This document shows positions 17,720-27,971 of a stretch of DNA of 64,000 nt, in pieces; positions within the stretch are counted from its first letter, which is position 1, and each line of letters starts with the position of its first letter. The translations under genes and the position numbers were made by a program. The DNA is from Phocaeicola vulgatus (lineage in GTDB: Bacteria > Bacteroidota > Bacteroidia > Bacteroidales > Tannerellaceae), in assembly GCA_022009975.1 (NCBI GenBank), contig CP091733.1, positions 1,656,001-1,720,000 on the forward strand. The letters are read 5' to 3'. The notes beneath the pieces were generated by a model. That model was not told where the DNA came from. It saw nothing but the letters and a program-made list of their open reading frames with translations, and did not search any database.

Positions 17720-19121
17720 TTAAAATTTAAAATATTGTTTCGCATTATGGTAAGAGATGTCTGCTACCATCTTCTTGAGAAAATCCATTTCGCTTCGCGG
17801 CAACTTCCCTTTTTCCACATCCTCTCCTATCAAATCACATAAGATGCGGCGGAAATACTCATGGCGAGGATAAGACAAGAAACTCCGGGAGTCGGTTAAC
17901 ATGCCCACGAAGCGGCTTAATAAACCCATTGAGGAGAGAACATTCATCTGTTTCCTCATCCCTTCTTCTTGATCGAGAAACCACCAAGCTGCACCCAATT
18001 GCATTTCCAGGAATAGAGCCATCGTTGAATGTATAAGCCATAGTCGCCATCACTTCATTATCCTTCGGATTCAGATTATACAGAACCGTCTTTGCTAATT
18101 TCCCGTCTCTGTCCAGTCGGTCAAAGAACTTATGTCCCACAGCTGCGCAATTCACATCCAAGATAGCATCAAAGCCCGTATCCGGACCAATCTGCTTGAA
18201 CATCCGAGTGCAATTATTCCGAATGACACTGATATGGTATTGCTGCACCCAATCCGTTTCCCAATCCATCACTGCCAACTCATACAACAGTGCGCTTTTA
18301 TATTTAGCAGCCTCCTCCGGAGTTAATCTCTTTCCTCGCATCAATTTGGCGAAACAGACACGGATTTCAGCTTCGGTATATTCTTCCGCATAAAAATTGT
18401 CCAATCCATGATCAGACACCACGCAGCCTTGCGAAGCGAAGAATTCATGTCTTTTACGCAAAGCACTTATCAAATCATCGTAAGTCTCGATGTTTATATC
18501 CGCCGCTTCGCCCAACTGCTGCAAATAAGTAGAATAGGCGGATGAATCATCAACAGCTAATATTTTGTCTGGTCGCCAAGCCGGATAAACTTTTGTTTTC
18601 AATCCGCTATTGCGTATTTGCTGATGATAGAGCAATGAATCGGCAGGATCATCCGTCGTGCAAACGACTTCGACACGGCAACGTTCCATGATCCGCTGTG
18701 CCCGGAAATCCTCCGTCTGCAAAAGCCCCGTACAGGTTTCATATATCTCACAGGCAGTTTCAGGCTTCAGCTGCTTATCTATTCCAAAGATTCGGCTTAG
18801 TTCCAAGTGTGTCCAGTGATATAAAGGATTACGCATCGTATAAGGAACCGTTTCCGCCCACTTCTCAAACTTCTCATAATCTGATTTTCCACCTGTGATA
18901 TAATCTTCAGGAATTCCATTTCCACGCATGGCGCGCCACTTATAATGGTCTCCTCCCAGCCAAACCTCCGAGAGATTCCTGAATGATTTATTCTCTGCTA
19001 TTTCTTTCGGGTCTAAATGACAATGATAATCTATAATCGGCAAGTTCTCTGCGCTTTCATGGTACAACTCACGTGCCGCATCATTGGTTAGCATAAAATC
19101 CGAATGGATAAAGTTTTTCAT
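17720..19121 (-). CDS. uxaC: Glucuronate/galacturonate isomerase UxaC (frameshifted near the 3' end as sequenced)
   Basis: The first frame starts MKNFIHSDFMLTNDAAREL and carries the metal motif DYHCHLDP. It is typical UxaC up to YTFNDGSIPG. The remaining about 95 residues (MQLGAAWWFLDQEEG onward, with GMLTDSRSFLSYPRHEYFRR) continue in another frame. The break is at the TTT run 18004-18006. Repaired length is about 467 residues, the usual UxaC size. It converts D-glucuronate to D-fructuronate and D-galacturonate to D-tagaturonate. It is the first gene of the hexuronate operon; a -7 box TATCTTTG lies upstream. Confidence 0.93.
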
Positions 19122-19214
19122 ATCTTATGTATATTTGTAATCAACGAAATCTATCCATCAAATGAATCCAGCCGGAAGAGTGCCTTCTTTCCGGATTCAT
19201 CCATAGGTTAAGGG

Positions 19215-19243
19215 CAAAGATAATGATTTATGATAAAAGCAAA
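19215..19243 (-). promoter_or_regulatory. Promoter of the hexuronate operon
   Basis: On the minus strand TTTG (19240-19243), 17 bp, then TATCTTTG (19215-19222). The -7 match is exact; the spacer is slightly short. It lies about 95 bp before the uxaC start. Confidence 0.55.
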
Positions 19244-19259
19244 TGCTCTTTACTTCAAT

Positions 19260-20162
19260 TTATCCTCTTTTACTCGAAGAAACTTCGTCTTTCAAGGCTT
19301 GAGGAGAGATGACCTCGATTTGATCTCCATAACTCCGGATAAGACGAATCCACTCATCGGTCAGATAAGTCATGTATTGGAATACTTTCGTCTTCCCGTC
19401 GCTATTCGTTTCCGAGAATAACTCCTGCGAGTGATGGATTGGATGTCTTTCAAAATCTTCCCATAAAGATTCCGAGACCCGTAAACGAATCAAGAATCGG
19501 GACAAATGATCATTCTTTAGATTCGGGTCGTGAATGAAGTCATTACGAATGTTCACACCAAAAGCAGTAATATAAGGTGAGACACATGATTCCGGGATAT
19601 TTTCATATTCCTCCGTCAATTCAGCTTGGAATATATCAGACAGATGATAAGGACGCAACAATCCGCCTTTCTCTTTGGCAATGACAAACCACTCATCCGC
19701 ATGACGTTTAAGCAGACAAGGCAAAAGATGCAACGATTCATAAGCTTTGCCTCTTCGATAAATAACATCCACATAGCAATGCTGGCGAATGGCTTTCTCT
19801 ATTTCATCATAAAGAGAGAACTTCAAATCCATGCATCTATCCACAACGGAAGGAACGGCATAAGACGGGATTTCTTCTACTTTGTCACTCTGAAGCATTC
19901 CATTCACATGATCTACCAATTCCCTTATCGTGACAGAAGAATCTTCCAAATCCGGCATCTGCACAAATAAAACAGATTGCTGTTTCTGGCAACTGACCAC
20001 GCCAAATGGTTGTATCCTACCCGACAACAAACCATGTTCTACTTTATCCAATGGATTTCCAACAGCTTCATTCACCTTCGGCATGGAGCCAGGAGCAAGG
20101 ACAATGTTCGGTTGAAGGACGACCATTAGTTGGCGCAGTTTCTCCAATGGAACATCTTTCAA
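19260..20162 (-). CDS. WYL-domain protein
   Basis: The reading starts with TTG, overlapping the stop of the upstream gene by 4 bp, and is 300 residues long. Residues about 125-195 look like a WYL domain (VDVIYRRGKAYESLHLLPCLLKRHADEWFVIAKE). The end (DEWIRLIRSYGDQIEVISPQAL) looks like the WCX extension of WYL proteins. No helix-turn-helix is visible at the N-terminus. WYL domains sense nucleic-acid or nucleotide ligands in bacterial regulators. Alternatively this is the C-terminal half of one about 585-residue protein together with the upstream gene, split by an indel near 20180. Role unknown. Confidence 0.65.
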   Translation of the reverse strand: MKDVPLEKLRQLMVVLQPNIVLAPGSMPKVNEAVGNPLDKVEHGLLSGRIQPFGVVSCQKQQSVLFVQMPDLEDSSVTIRELVDHVNGMLQSDKVEEIPSYAVPSVVDRCMDLKFSLYDEIEKAIRQHCYVDVIYRRGKAYESLHLLPCLLKRHADEWFVIAKEKGGLLRPYHLSDIFQAELTEEYENIPESCVSPYITAFGVNIRNDFIHDPNLKNDHLSRFLIRLRVSESLWEDFERHPIHHSQELFSETNSDGKTKVFQYMTYLTDEWIRLIRSYGDQIEVISPQALKDEVSSSKRG

Positions 20163-20995
20163 GTTGACAATCGCCGTTTCTTCAAAGAGTCATAAAACAC
20201 ATCCAACCGCCCATTCTTATTGATGTTGTCATAACTCAAAAACTCCTCCTTTTCCGTCCAATAAAAATAGTATTGCTGGATAAGGAACGACACATAAAAC
20301 ATTTTGAGATAGGCTAATACTTTAGGATTGAAATCTTCCCATGAAGGAGCATCCCGCAACATCATCGGGATGCTTTCCTTTTGACCGGGCAAATTTCCGG
20401 GAAGCACCCAAAGGATCCGATAAGCGGACGATGCATACTTCTCAGCATCCACAATCTCTTCCGGAACACCTTTCAAAGGCTCCGCCCATTGCTTATATAA
20501 ATCAATCAAGGAAAGTATCGCATCCGACTTCTCCGCCAAAACCTCCCGCTGTTCTTCTTCCAACAAAGGCCATTTGCTCATGAAGTCCCGCCAGTCCGGC
20601 TCATCCAAATGAGGATAACTTGCCCGCACTGTTTCCAACGTATCGATTAAGAAACTACTTATCTCTCCTCTTCCTCGATTATCTATCGCCTTTTGCAATT
20701 CCCTTTTCATTCCCTCGACATAGGAGATGAACTGGCGGAAGCTCCAGCTGTTCGTTTCTCCTACGGTCGAAGCAATCCATTGTTTGTAAAATGCAGAATC
20801 TTCTTTTTGCACCAACAGCTCCGCTTCTTCCAATTTAGGGAAATAAGCAATCCTACGACGGGATAGACGGATAAACATATCCATCTTCTCCGGCATATCT
20901 TTCTTTATCAGCTTATCCCGTTTCAAAATCAACTTCGCATATTGATCCAACACGTTTTTCGCTTCATCTAATACCAATCGCTTTTCAGACTCCAT
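20159..20995 (-). CDS. Unknown protein paired with WYL protein
   Basis: A 278-residue soluble, charged, helix-rich protein that I do not recognise. There is no signal peptide or membrane segment. It directly precedes the WYL-domain gene with an ATG-less 4-bp overlap. Shifting frame near 20180 (after VFYDSL) would read through FEETAIVNLKD into the WYL protein, so the two may be one gene broken by a sequencing indel, as is frequent in this window. If truly separate, they form an unusual two-gene WYL module. Confidence 0.6.
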   Translation of the reverse strand: MESEKRLVLDEAKNVLDQYAKLILKRDKLIKKDMPEKMDMFIRLSRRRIAYFPKLEEAELLVQKEDSAFYKQWIASTVGETNSWSFRQFISYVEGMKRELQKAIDNRGRGEISSFLIDTLETVRASYPHLDEPDWRDFMSKWPLLEEEQREVLAEKSDAILSLIDLYKQWAEPLKGVPEEIVDAEKYASSAYRILWVLPGNLPGQKESIPMMLRDAPSWEDFNPKVLAYLKMFYVSFLIQQYYFYWTEKEEFLSYDNINKNGRLDVFYDSLKKRRLST

Positions 20996-21070
20996 GCATT
21001 CTTCTTTTAGTCATGATTTAATAAAAGGCTATTACATAGTATCTCCTTTTTCTTTACATAAGCATCCCTT

Positions 21071-23367
21071 TCATTTCTGAACTGAGAATGAGTAAGGGAA
21101 ATCAGATTTCTCAATTCCTCTTTGTTTGTTTGGTTGGCTGCCCATTTCAATATCCAAAGTGCCGCCTTCCAGCATTTCAAAATGTTCCAAATAGTTCTTG
21201 GTATAATTCTTGCCATTGAATTTCATGGATTCGATGTAGAAATTATCCGCATTGTTTGCCGGAGCATTAATCGTCAACTGCTTTCCATTCTCAAAATGCA
21301 ATGTGGCACGCTTGAAAAGAGGTGCGCCCAAAACATATTGTGTCGTTCCCGGGCAAACCGGATAGAAGCCCATCGCAGAGAAACATACCAAGCTGATGTT
21401 TGTCCATTGTCCTCATCGCCGCAATACCCATCTGGCGTCGGCGTGTACATTCTATCCATTACCTGGCGCAACCAATATTGAGCTTTCCAAGGCTCACCTG
21501 CATAATTGTACAAATAAATCATGTGTTGGATGGGCTGGTTTCCATGTGCATAATTACCCATATTCATCACCGTCATCTCACGAATTTCATGAATGACAAA
21601 GCCATAATAACTATCATCAAAGAGTGGCGGTACTGAGAACACAGAATCCAACATATTCACAAACGCTTCTTTGCCGCCCATCAAATTAATCAAACCTTGC
21701 GGGTCATGAAACACAGACCAAGAATAGTGCCAACTATTGCCTTCGGTAAAGGCATCACCCCATTTCAACGGAGAGAATGGCGTTTGGAATGTCCCGTCCA
21801 AGTTCTTTCCACGCATCAGTTTGCTTTCCGAATCGAACAAGTTTTTATAGTTCATCGCACGCTTCGCAAACAGCTCGACTTCTTTCTTCGGACGTTTCAA
21901 GTCTTTTGCCAACTCATAAATACACCAGTCGTTATAGGCATATTCCAAAGTCCGCGCCGCATTCTCTTTGATTTTCACATCATAAGGGATATAACCCAAC
22001 TTATTATAATACTCATGTCCCAAACGTCCAGTCGAAGACACTTCCGGATGGACATTTTCCGTTCCATGAATCAATCCTTTGTACAAAGTTTCCAAGTCAT
22101 CAACCCTCACACCCTTCATATATGCATCGACCAAGATAGAAGCAGAATTATTACCGACCATGCAACCACGATGTCCAGGGCTTGCCCATTCCGGGAAAAA
22201 GCCGCTCTCTTTATATGTATTTATCAAACCCTCCTGCATCTCTTTGTTTATGGAAGGGAACATCATGTTCAAGAAAGGAAACAGGCAACGGAAAGTATCC
22301 CAAAATCCTGTATCTGTGTACATGAATCCTTTTTCCACTTTCCCATTATATGGACTATAATGGACTGGATTCCCAACAGCGTCATATTCATAAAACTTAC
22401 GAGGGAAAAGCAATGAACGATAAAGGCATGAATAGAAAGTACGGTATTGATCCAAGTTGCCTCCGTCAACTTCCACACGTCCTAACACATCATTCCAAGC
22501 ATCTTTACCTTTCTTAACCAAAATGTCGAAATTATCATTCCCCAACTCTTTCAGGTTTATTTCTGCCTGTTCAGGGCTAATGAACGAAGAGGCAATGCGC
22601 GCATGCACTTGTTCACCTTTGCGAGTCTTAAATCCGATAATAGCTCCGGCATGATCCGCCTGTTGTTCCAAGTTGCCCTCTTTCAGGTTTCCATCTGCCA
22701 CAGTCGCTGTGTATGTGAACGGCTTATCAAATTTAATGACAAAATAGTTTTTAAAATTATCCGGCACTCCACCACTATTCTTTGTCGTATATCCGATAAT
22801 TTTGTTTTCTGACGGAATAACTTTCACATAGGAGCCTTTATCGAAAGGATCGACCACGACATAAGCATGGTCATTCTCCGGGAAAGTAAAGCGGAACATG
22901 GCTGCACGTTCCGTCGGTGTCAATTCCGTCACAATATCATATTCAGCCAAATAAACCTTATAATAATATGCCTTAGAAACTTCACCTTTGTGGGAAAACC
23001 AGCTGGCTCGCTTTTGCATATCAAACTCCGGAGCACCAACGATCGGCATAATGGAGAACTGTCCATAATCGTTAATCCAGGGGCTCGGCTGATGGGTCTG
23101 TTTGAATCCATTAATTTTAGTAGCAGTATATTGATACTGCCATCCATCTCCCATCTTTCCTGTTTGAGGCGTCCAAAAATTCATACCCCACGGACGCGCC
23201 GTCGCCGGATAAGTGTTTCCTGTTGATAATTCAAATGTCGATTCCGAACCCATCATTGGATTCACATATTCGACAGGGTCTAAAGTATCAGCCTTTACAA
23301 GCGAGGGCTGACTGAAAGCAATCAATGACGAGAATAAAGCCACTGACCAAAAATTCATTCTTTTCAT
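21071..23367 (-). CDS. GH92 alpha-1,2-mannosidase (frameshifted as sequenced)
   Basis: A signal peptide (MKRMNFWSVALFSSLIAFS) is followed by the GH92 start VEYVNPMMGSES and YPATARPWGMNFWTPQTG. Later come the family segments GFWDTFRCLFPFLNMMFP, FFPEWASPGHRGCMVGNNSA and GNQPIQHMIYLYN. At CGDEDNGQTSAWYV the frame breaks at the AAA run 21381-21383 (TTT in the gene); one extra T restores FSAMGFYPVCPGTTQY. The repaired protein is about 765 residues, normal for GH92. Family knowledge: calcium-dependent exo-mannosidases acting on N-glycans and mannans. The start at 23367 is preferred over an upstream ATG because the signal peptide begins there. Confidence 0.92.
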
Positions 23368-23400
23368 ATAAATATTTAAACTGATTAGCTTTATAGTATG

Positions 23401-23408
23401 CAAATATA
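23401..23408 (-). promoter_or_regulatory. -7 element of the GH92 gene
   Basis: TATATTTG on the minus strand, 33 bp upstream of the start codon at 23367. A clear -33 box is not seen. Confidence 0.5.
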
Positions 23409-23540
23409 ATGAATACGCTGGAATAAACGAAGGAAATCAGCAGATTAACGCAATAGAAATTGAGATTTAAGCAGTTAGGAGAAAATCACGGAAGTTGGGC
23501 AAAGGGCTGAAAAGCGTTCCAAAGCGGATTGGAGATAGAG

Positions 23541-23819
23541 ATGGCTGAACTGCTGCTTGACATCATGGCAAGCGTGGGTGTCAGTTTTGTCTCTTTTTGC
23601 CTCAATGACATCATCCCGTTGCTCGTCTGCTCGCAAGTCAAGGTGGAGAAGTCGCAGGTTCGGAAAGTGGTGCAGGAATGCTGGAAGCTGGCTCCTGCAT
23701 CCAATTCGCTTTCCTACACCACCTACCAATACGACTACAACCGTGAATGCCACTACTCGCCCGTAAGGAAGATTGGACGCTACTACACGGTAAGCAGGGA
23801 ACAGTTGGAAACACTCTGA
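23541..23819 (+). CDS. Small protein of unknown function on the mobile region
   Basis: A 92-residue reading starting MAELLLDIMASVGVS behind a good ribosome binding site (GGAGAT). The sequence has a hydrophobic first half and a basic, Tyr-rich end (SYTTYQYDYNRE and KIGRYYTVSREQL). I do not recognise the family. Its high GC matches the relaxase region, not the host genes, so it probably belongs to the mobile element. It may be a regulatory or DNA-binding accessory protein, but nothing proves this. Confidence 0.4.
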   Translation: MAELLLDIMASVGVSFVSFCLNDIIPLLVCSQVKVEKSQVRKVVQECWKLAPASNSLSYTTYQYDYNRECHYSPVRKIGRYYTVSREQLETL

Positions 23820-24384
23820 TATTTTGATGGAATGATGAAAGCATCTATAAACATAAAGAATAACAGCAACTTACATACTCATCAAACGCCCAACAAAGAA
23901 TTTGGCTGATGAAAAGAGAAGGCAAACGCCGCCCCACACATCACTTTTCTTTTGGCGAGCGGTTTGATGAAACGCTGATGAAAGTATATTTTGTTTGTTA
24001 TCAGTGTATTAAGCTATCCAATCATCAATTCATCGGATTTTCACCCCTCATCAAATCCGCCGGAGAAGCGACAGGGATGAACACCGCCATCCGCAGGCTG
24101 GTCGGACGGACTTCCGTCCTGCCGACCGACAAGGGAAAGCCGATGTCGCTGGCGAAAAGAAAAAGGCAACCAATGTCTGCCGATACCGCCGCAGGCTTTT
24201 GGGAACAAAAAGCCATAGCTCATTAGGGCGTTTTCTTCACGCACCGCTGACGCTAATGCTAAAAACGCCCCAATGAGCCAGCGGGGTTGCACCCCTCTGC
24301 CCCCGTTTGCCCCGTGCGGCTATGACCGCAGGCAGGCGGAAACCGACAAACAAGTTTGTACAACCTCAAAACCAAGAAACGAAC
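23820..24384. other. Non-coding leader of the relaxase gene
   Basis: A GC-rich stretch without a convincing gene. It includes the oriT-like repeat and a second short hairpin near 24098-24125 (GGTCGG/CCGACC). A 105-codon open frame at 23909-24226 covers both repeat-rich parts and has no recognisable domain, so I do not call it. Confidence 0.5.
24218..24278. other. oriT-like inverted repeat upstream of the relaxase
   Basis: GCTCATTAGGGCGTTTT (24218-24234) and AAAACGCCCCAATGAGC (24262-24278) are inverted repeats with one mismatch in 17 and a 27-nt loop, about 107 bp before the relaxase start. MobV elements usually carry oriT in this position, with the nick near an inverted repeat. A transcriptional attenuator is the alternative. 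Confidence 0.5.
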
Positions 24385-25754
24385 ATGGGATATATCAGCA
24401 TCCAAATCAACAAGGCGAAAGGGTCGGCTGACACGGGCGCATCCGACCACATAGAACGCAAGACTACGCCCAAGAACGCAGACCCCACACGCACCCACCT
24501 CAACCGTGAGCTGGTGCAATTCCCCGACGGTGTGGCAGACCGCACCGGAGCGATAAGCCACCGCATCCGCACGGCTGGCATCAGGCGGAAGATAACGCCC
24601 GACCAAGTACGGGCAATCCGCATCGTGCTTTCGGGTACGCACGAGGACATGGTGAGGGTGCAGGACGAAAGCAGGCTTGACGAATGGTGCGACGACAACC
24701 TGCAATGGCTGCACCGCACATTCGGCAGGGAGAACACCGTATCGGCAGTGCTGCACATGGACGAGCACAGCCGCACATCCACGCAACGGTCGTGCCAATA
24801 GTGACGGGCGAGCGCAGAAAAGCCAAGAAGAAGCAGACGGAAGGCAAACGCACCTACCGAAAGAAAGCCAACGTCGTGCGCCTGTGTGCCGATGACCTGC
24901 TTACCCGTGAAAGGCTGGTAGCCTACCATGACAGCTATGCCGCAGCGATGACGAAATACGGCTTGCAGCGTGGCGTCCGTGGTTCGGAGGCACGGCACAC
25001 TACCACCGCCCAATACTACCGAGACCTGAAACGGCAGACGGGAGAGTTGGAAGCCAACGTGCAGCAGTTGCAGACCGAACAGCGGCAGGCGGAACAGCAG
25101 CTTTACGAAGTGCGGAAGGAAATCAAGTCGGAGAAGCTGGAAGCCGCCAAGACCGAGGCGAAAGCGGCACTCGTGGCAAAGGTCGGTTCTCTTTTGGGCA
25201 GTAGGAAGTTGAAAGGGCTGGAAGCCGACAACAGCACCTTGCAAAACGAGGTTGCCGCCCGTGACGAGAGCATCGAGTTGCTGCAACAGCAGATGCAGCG
25301 GAAGCAGGAGGAATACAGCCGCCAACTGATGGAACTGCAAGCCAAGCACCGCAGGGAAATGGCGGACAAGGAAGCGGAACACCAAAAGGAAGTGTCATTC
25401 CTGAAATCCATTATCCAGAAAGCCAAGAAATGGTTTCCGCTGTTCCAAGAACTGGTGTACATGGAGAAGTTCTGCCTTAAAGTCGGCTTTAACGAGCGGC
25501 AGACCGCCACGCTCATTAGTGGCAAACCATTGTTCTACGAGGGCGAACTCTATTCGGAAGAGCACAAGCGGAAATTCACGACCGAAAGGGCTGGCTTCCA
25601 AGTGGTGAAAGACCCAAAAGACAGGTCTAAACTTGCACTTGCCATCAACGGGCAACCGATTGGCGAATGGTTCAAGGAGCAGTTTGACAGGCTGTTTTCG
25701 TCCATCAGGAGGACTGTTGAGCCGCTCAGGAAAGGCAAGGGCATGGGATTATAA
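24385..25754 (+). CDS. MobV-family relaxase (frameshifted in its catalytic motif)
   Basis: The reading starts MGYISIQINKAKG. It carries MobV motifs up to AVLHMDEH, then breaks at about 24772; the other frame continues PHIHATVVPIVTGERRKAKK. One missing base in CACAGCCGCAC explains the change, and the repaired catalytic motif would be HMDEHTPHIHATVVP, as in Pre/Mob relaxases. The C-terminal 200 residues are a coiled coil followed by a basic domain. Repaired length is about 456 residues. The enzyme nicks oriT to mobilise the element with a helper conjugation system. Because the break hits the metal-binding histidines, it is inactive if real. Confidence 0.8.
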
Positions 25755-25859
25755 ACAATGCCAACAGAGAATAGCAAGTTCTGTTTCGGGCAGACCAAAA
25801 CTATTTTATAAGTTCCAATGAGATTGTATCGTTTTTAATTAAAAATTAGCTCACAAGTG

Positions 25860-25889
25860 TTTGATAGTCATAGAATAATTGTAAATTTG
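25860..25889 (+). promoter_or_regulatory. Promoter of the mcrBC genes
   Basis: TTTG (25860-25863), an 18-bp spacer and TAAATTTG (25882-25889), 19 bp upstream of the mcrB start codon. The AT-rich promoter contrasts with the GC-rich relaxase just before it. Confidence 0.65.
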
Positions 25890-25907
25890 CACAATAAAGA
25901 TATAAAC

Positions 25908-27971
25908 ATGGAAAGAACAGATTTCATTGAAAATAGAGCCGATGTTATCAAAAACATATATACTCTTTACTCTTATCTCGGAAGTAATTCGGAAGAAGAA
26001 AGGGATTGGGCATTGAACAGATTTAAACAAGGCAAATGGTATATAGTTGAACCATTTGGAAATATGCTGTTTTTTGCTCCAAGCCGTTTTGTCGGGTATA
26101 AAAACAATAATATAGCCAAGCATACAGAAAATCATGGAGATGGAACACAAACTAATGAATATTTTCGTAGGAACAGATTGTATAAAATATCAGAGGATGA
26201 GTTTTTAAGTAAACAATTCAAGAATTTTATGCTTTCAATTGGTATTGACAAAGAATCTGCTCAGTTTTTTATCCCTTATAATCAGGAAATATCAGACTTG
26301 CAATCTGGCCACAAATGTTATTTCATTTGTCCTACCCATTGCAGTGGACAGAAAGAGGATGCATGGAAAAGTTTTTTTAAGAAAGGAATCATGGCGATAG
26401 GATGGAATAATACAGATTATTCTAACTACACTTTGGAAGAAATAACAAAAGAATATGTGGATGATGCTAAAGCCCTTACGGCTTTTACTTTAATAAAGCA
26501 AATTAAAGAGGGGGACATTATCTGTTGCACGAATAACGCATACGGACTTTGGGGCATAGGAATAGCAACATCTTCTTACCGATTCAAAGAAAATATCCAT
26601 AAAGCAGGAGTTGATGATGATGGTGAGGAAACTTATTACTCCCATTATATTAATGTTGCATGGATTTGTTTTAAAGAGCAAGGGTTTATACCTACGTCCG
26701 ACTTGCATATTCATGCTCCAGAAAAAATGTGGCAACCCTATGGTACACTGACACAAAAAGATATACCACAATATATTACTGATTATATACTAAAAGCAAA
26801 TCATACAAATATGGAAACAACAAATAGGTGCAATGAATATATAGCTTTATTGAAAGTAAATAAGAATCTTATTCTGACTGGTGCGCCAGGCACAGGAAAA
26901 ACTTATTTGGCACGTGAGATTGTTACAGCTATGGGAGCGGAATATGAGTTCGTGCAGTTTCATCCGTCGTATGATTATACAGATTTTGTCGAAGGTTTAA
27001 GGCCGACACCGCCCGATAGCAGAGGAAATATAGGATTTGAGCGGAAAGACGGGGTGCTTAAGAAGTTTTGTAAGAGGGCGATAAAAAGAAATGGAAGCTG
27101 TGATTACGCATCAATGCTACAACAATTCAAAAAGGACTTAAGAAATTCAACGATAGAACTGAAAAGTTTCAGAAGTGATACGATAATTAAAGTTTCTATT
27201 AATGATAATGGAGTCATTTCAGTTCCTGAAAAATCAAATTGGGTGGCTTCTGATGATAAAATGATAAATTATTTAAAAAAACAAGAAAATGTCATCCCAA
27301 TGATACATATACAAAAAAACAATCGGAGATTATATTCTTGAAAAAAATACAAGAAAGAAGAAGATATCTTGAACTATGTCTTTCTCATCGATGAAATAAA
27401 CCGTGGTGAAATCTCTAAGATATTCGGAGAGCTGTTCTTCAGTATAGACCCTGGCTATCGAGGTGAAAAAGGACGAGTTAAAACTCAATATCAAAACATG
27501 ATAACCGATGAAGATGACCCGTTCTATGAAGGCTTTTATGTTCCGGAAAACGTCTATATCATCGGGACAATGAATGATATTGACCGGAGTGTGGAAAGTA
27601 TGGATTTCGCCATGCGCCGCCGCTTTGCATGGAAAGAAATAAAGGCAAACGAGAATACTGGCATGCTGGATAGTTTTGGAGAATTGAAAGATGAAATTGT
27701 AAGCAAGATGAATCGCCTGAACAACGCCATTTGGAACGAAGAAACCAATGAAGGTATTGAAGGGCTTAGCGCAGCTTATCACATTGGAGGCGCCTACTTC
27801 AAAAATTTGGAACTATACGATTATAAAAATAATTTACCGGAAGCTTATCGGCAATTATGGGAAAACCATTTGCGAGGCGTGCTTTTTGAATACCTGAGAG
27901 GGGCATTCAATGCGGCTGATAATCTGAAAAAATTAGAAGAAGTGTATTATTCGGAAAGTGTATACGAATGA
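25908..27971 (+). CDS. mcrB: McrB-type AAA+ GTPase of a type IV restriction system (interrupted as sequenced)
   Basis: The N-terminal 110 residues hold a domain with GNMLFFAPSRFVGYKNN. A second region (about 120-290, CYFICPTHCSGQKEDAWKSF and KGIMAIGWNN) resembles EVE/PUA-like modified-base readers. The AAA+ core has Walker A TGAPGTGKTYL (about 323-331), then Walker B VFLIDEINRGEISKIFGEL (about 490) and the sensor segment GTMNDIDRS. An in-frame TGA at 27339-27341 interrupts the gene. Three short runs nearby (CCC 27296-27298, A7 27313-27319, A7 27341-27347), each one base longer, would give NDTYTK, TIGDYILEKKYKKEED and remove the stop. The start at 25908 fits the promoter. The product is probably a GTP-driven translocase working with McrC. 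Confidence 0.85.

Noticed and set aside
23909..24226. 105-codon frame upstream of the relaxase
   Set aside because: It overlaps repeats, has no recognisable domain and has a composition typical of the non-coding leader.
27339..27341. Selenocysteine or stop-codon recoding at the mcrB TGA
   Set aside because: Three adjacent homopolymer corrections explain the break better, and no recoding signals or selenoprotein homologues are evident.
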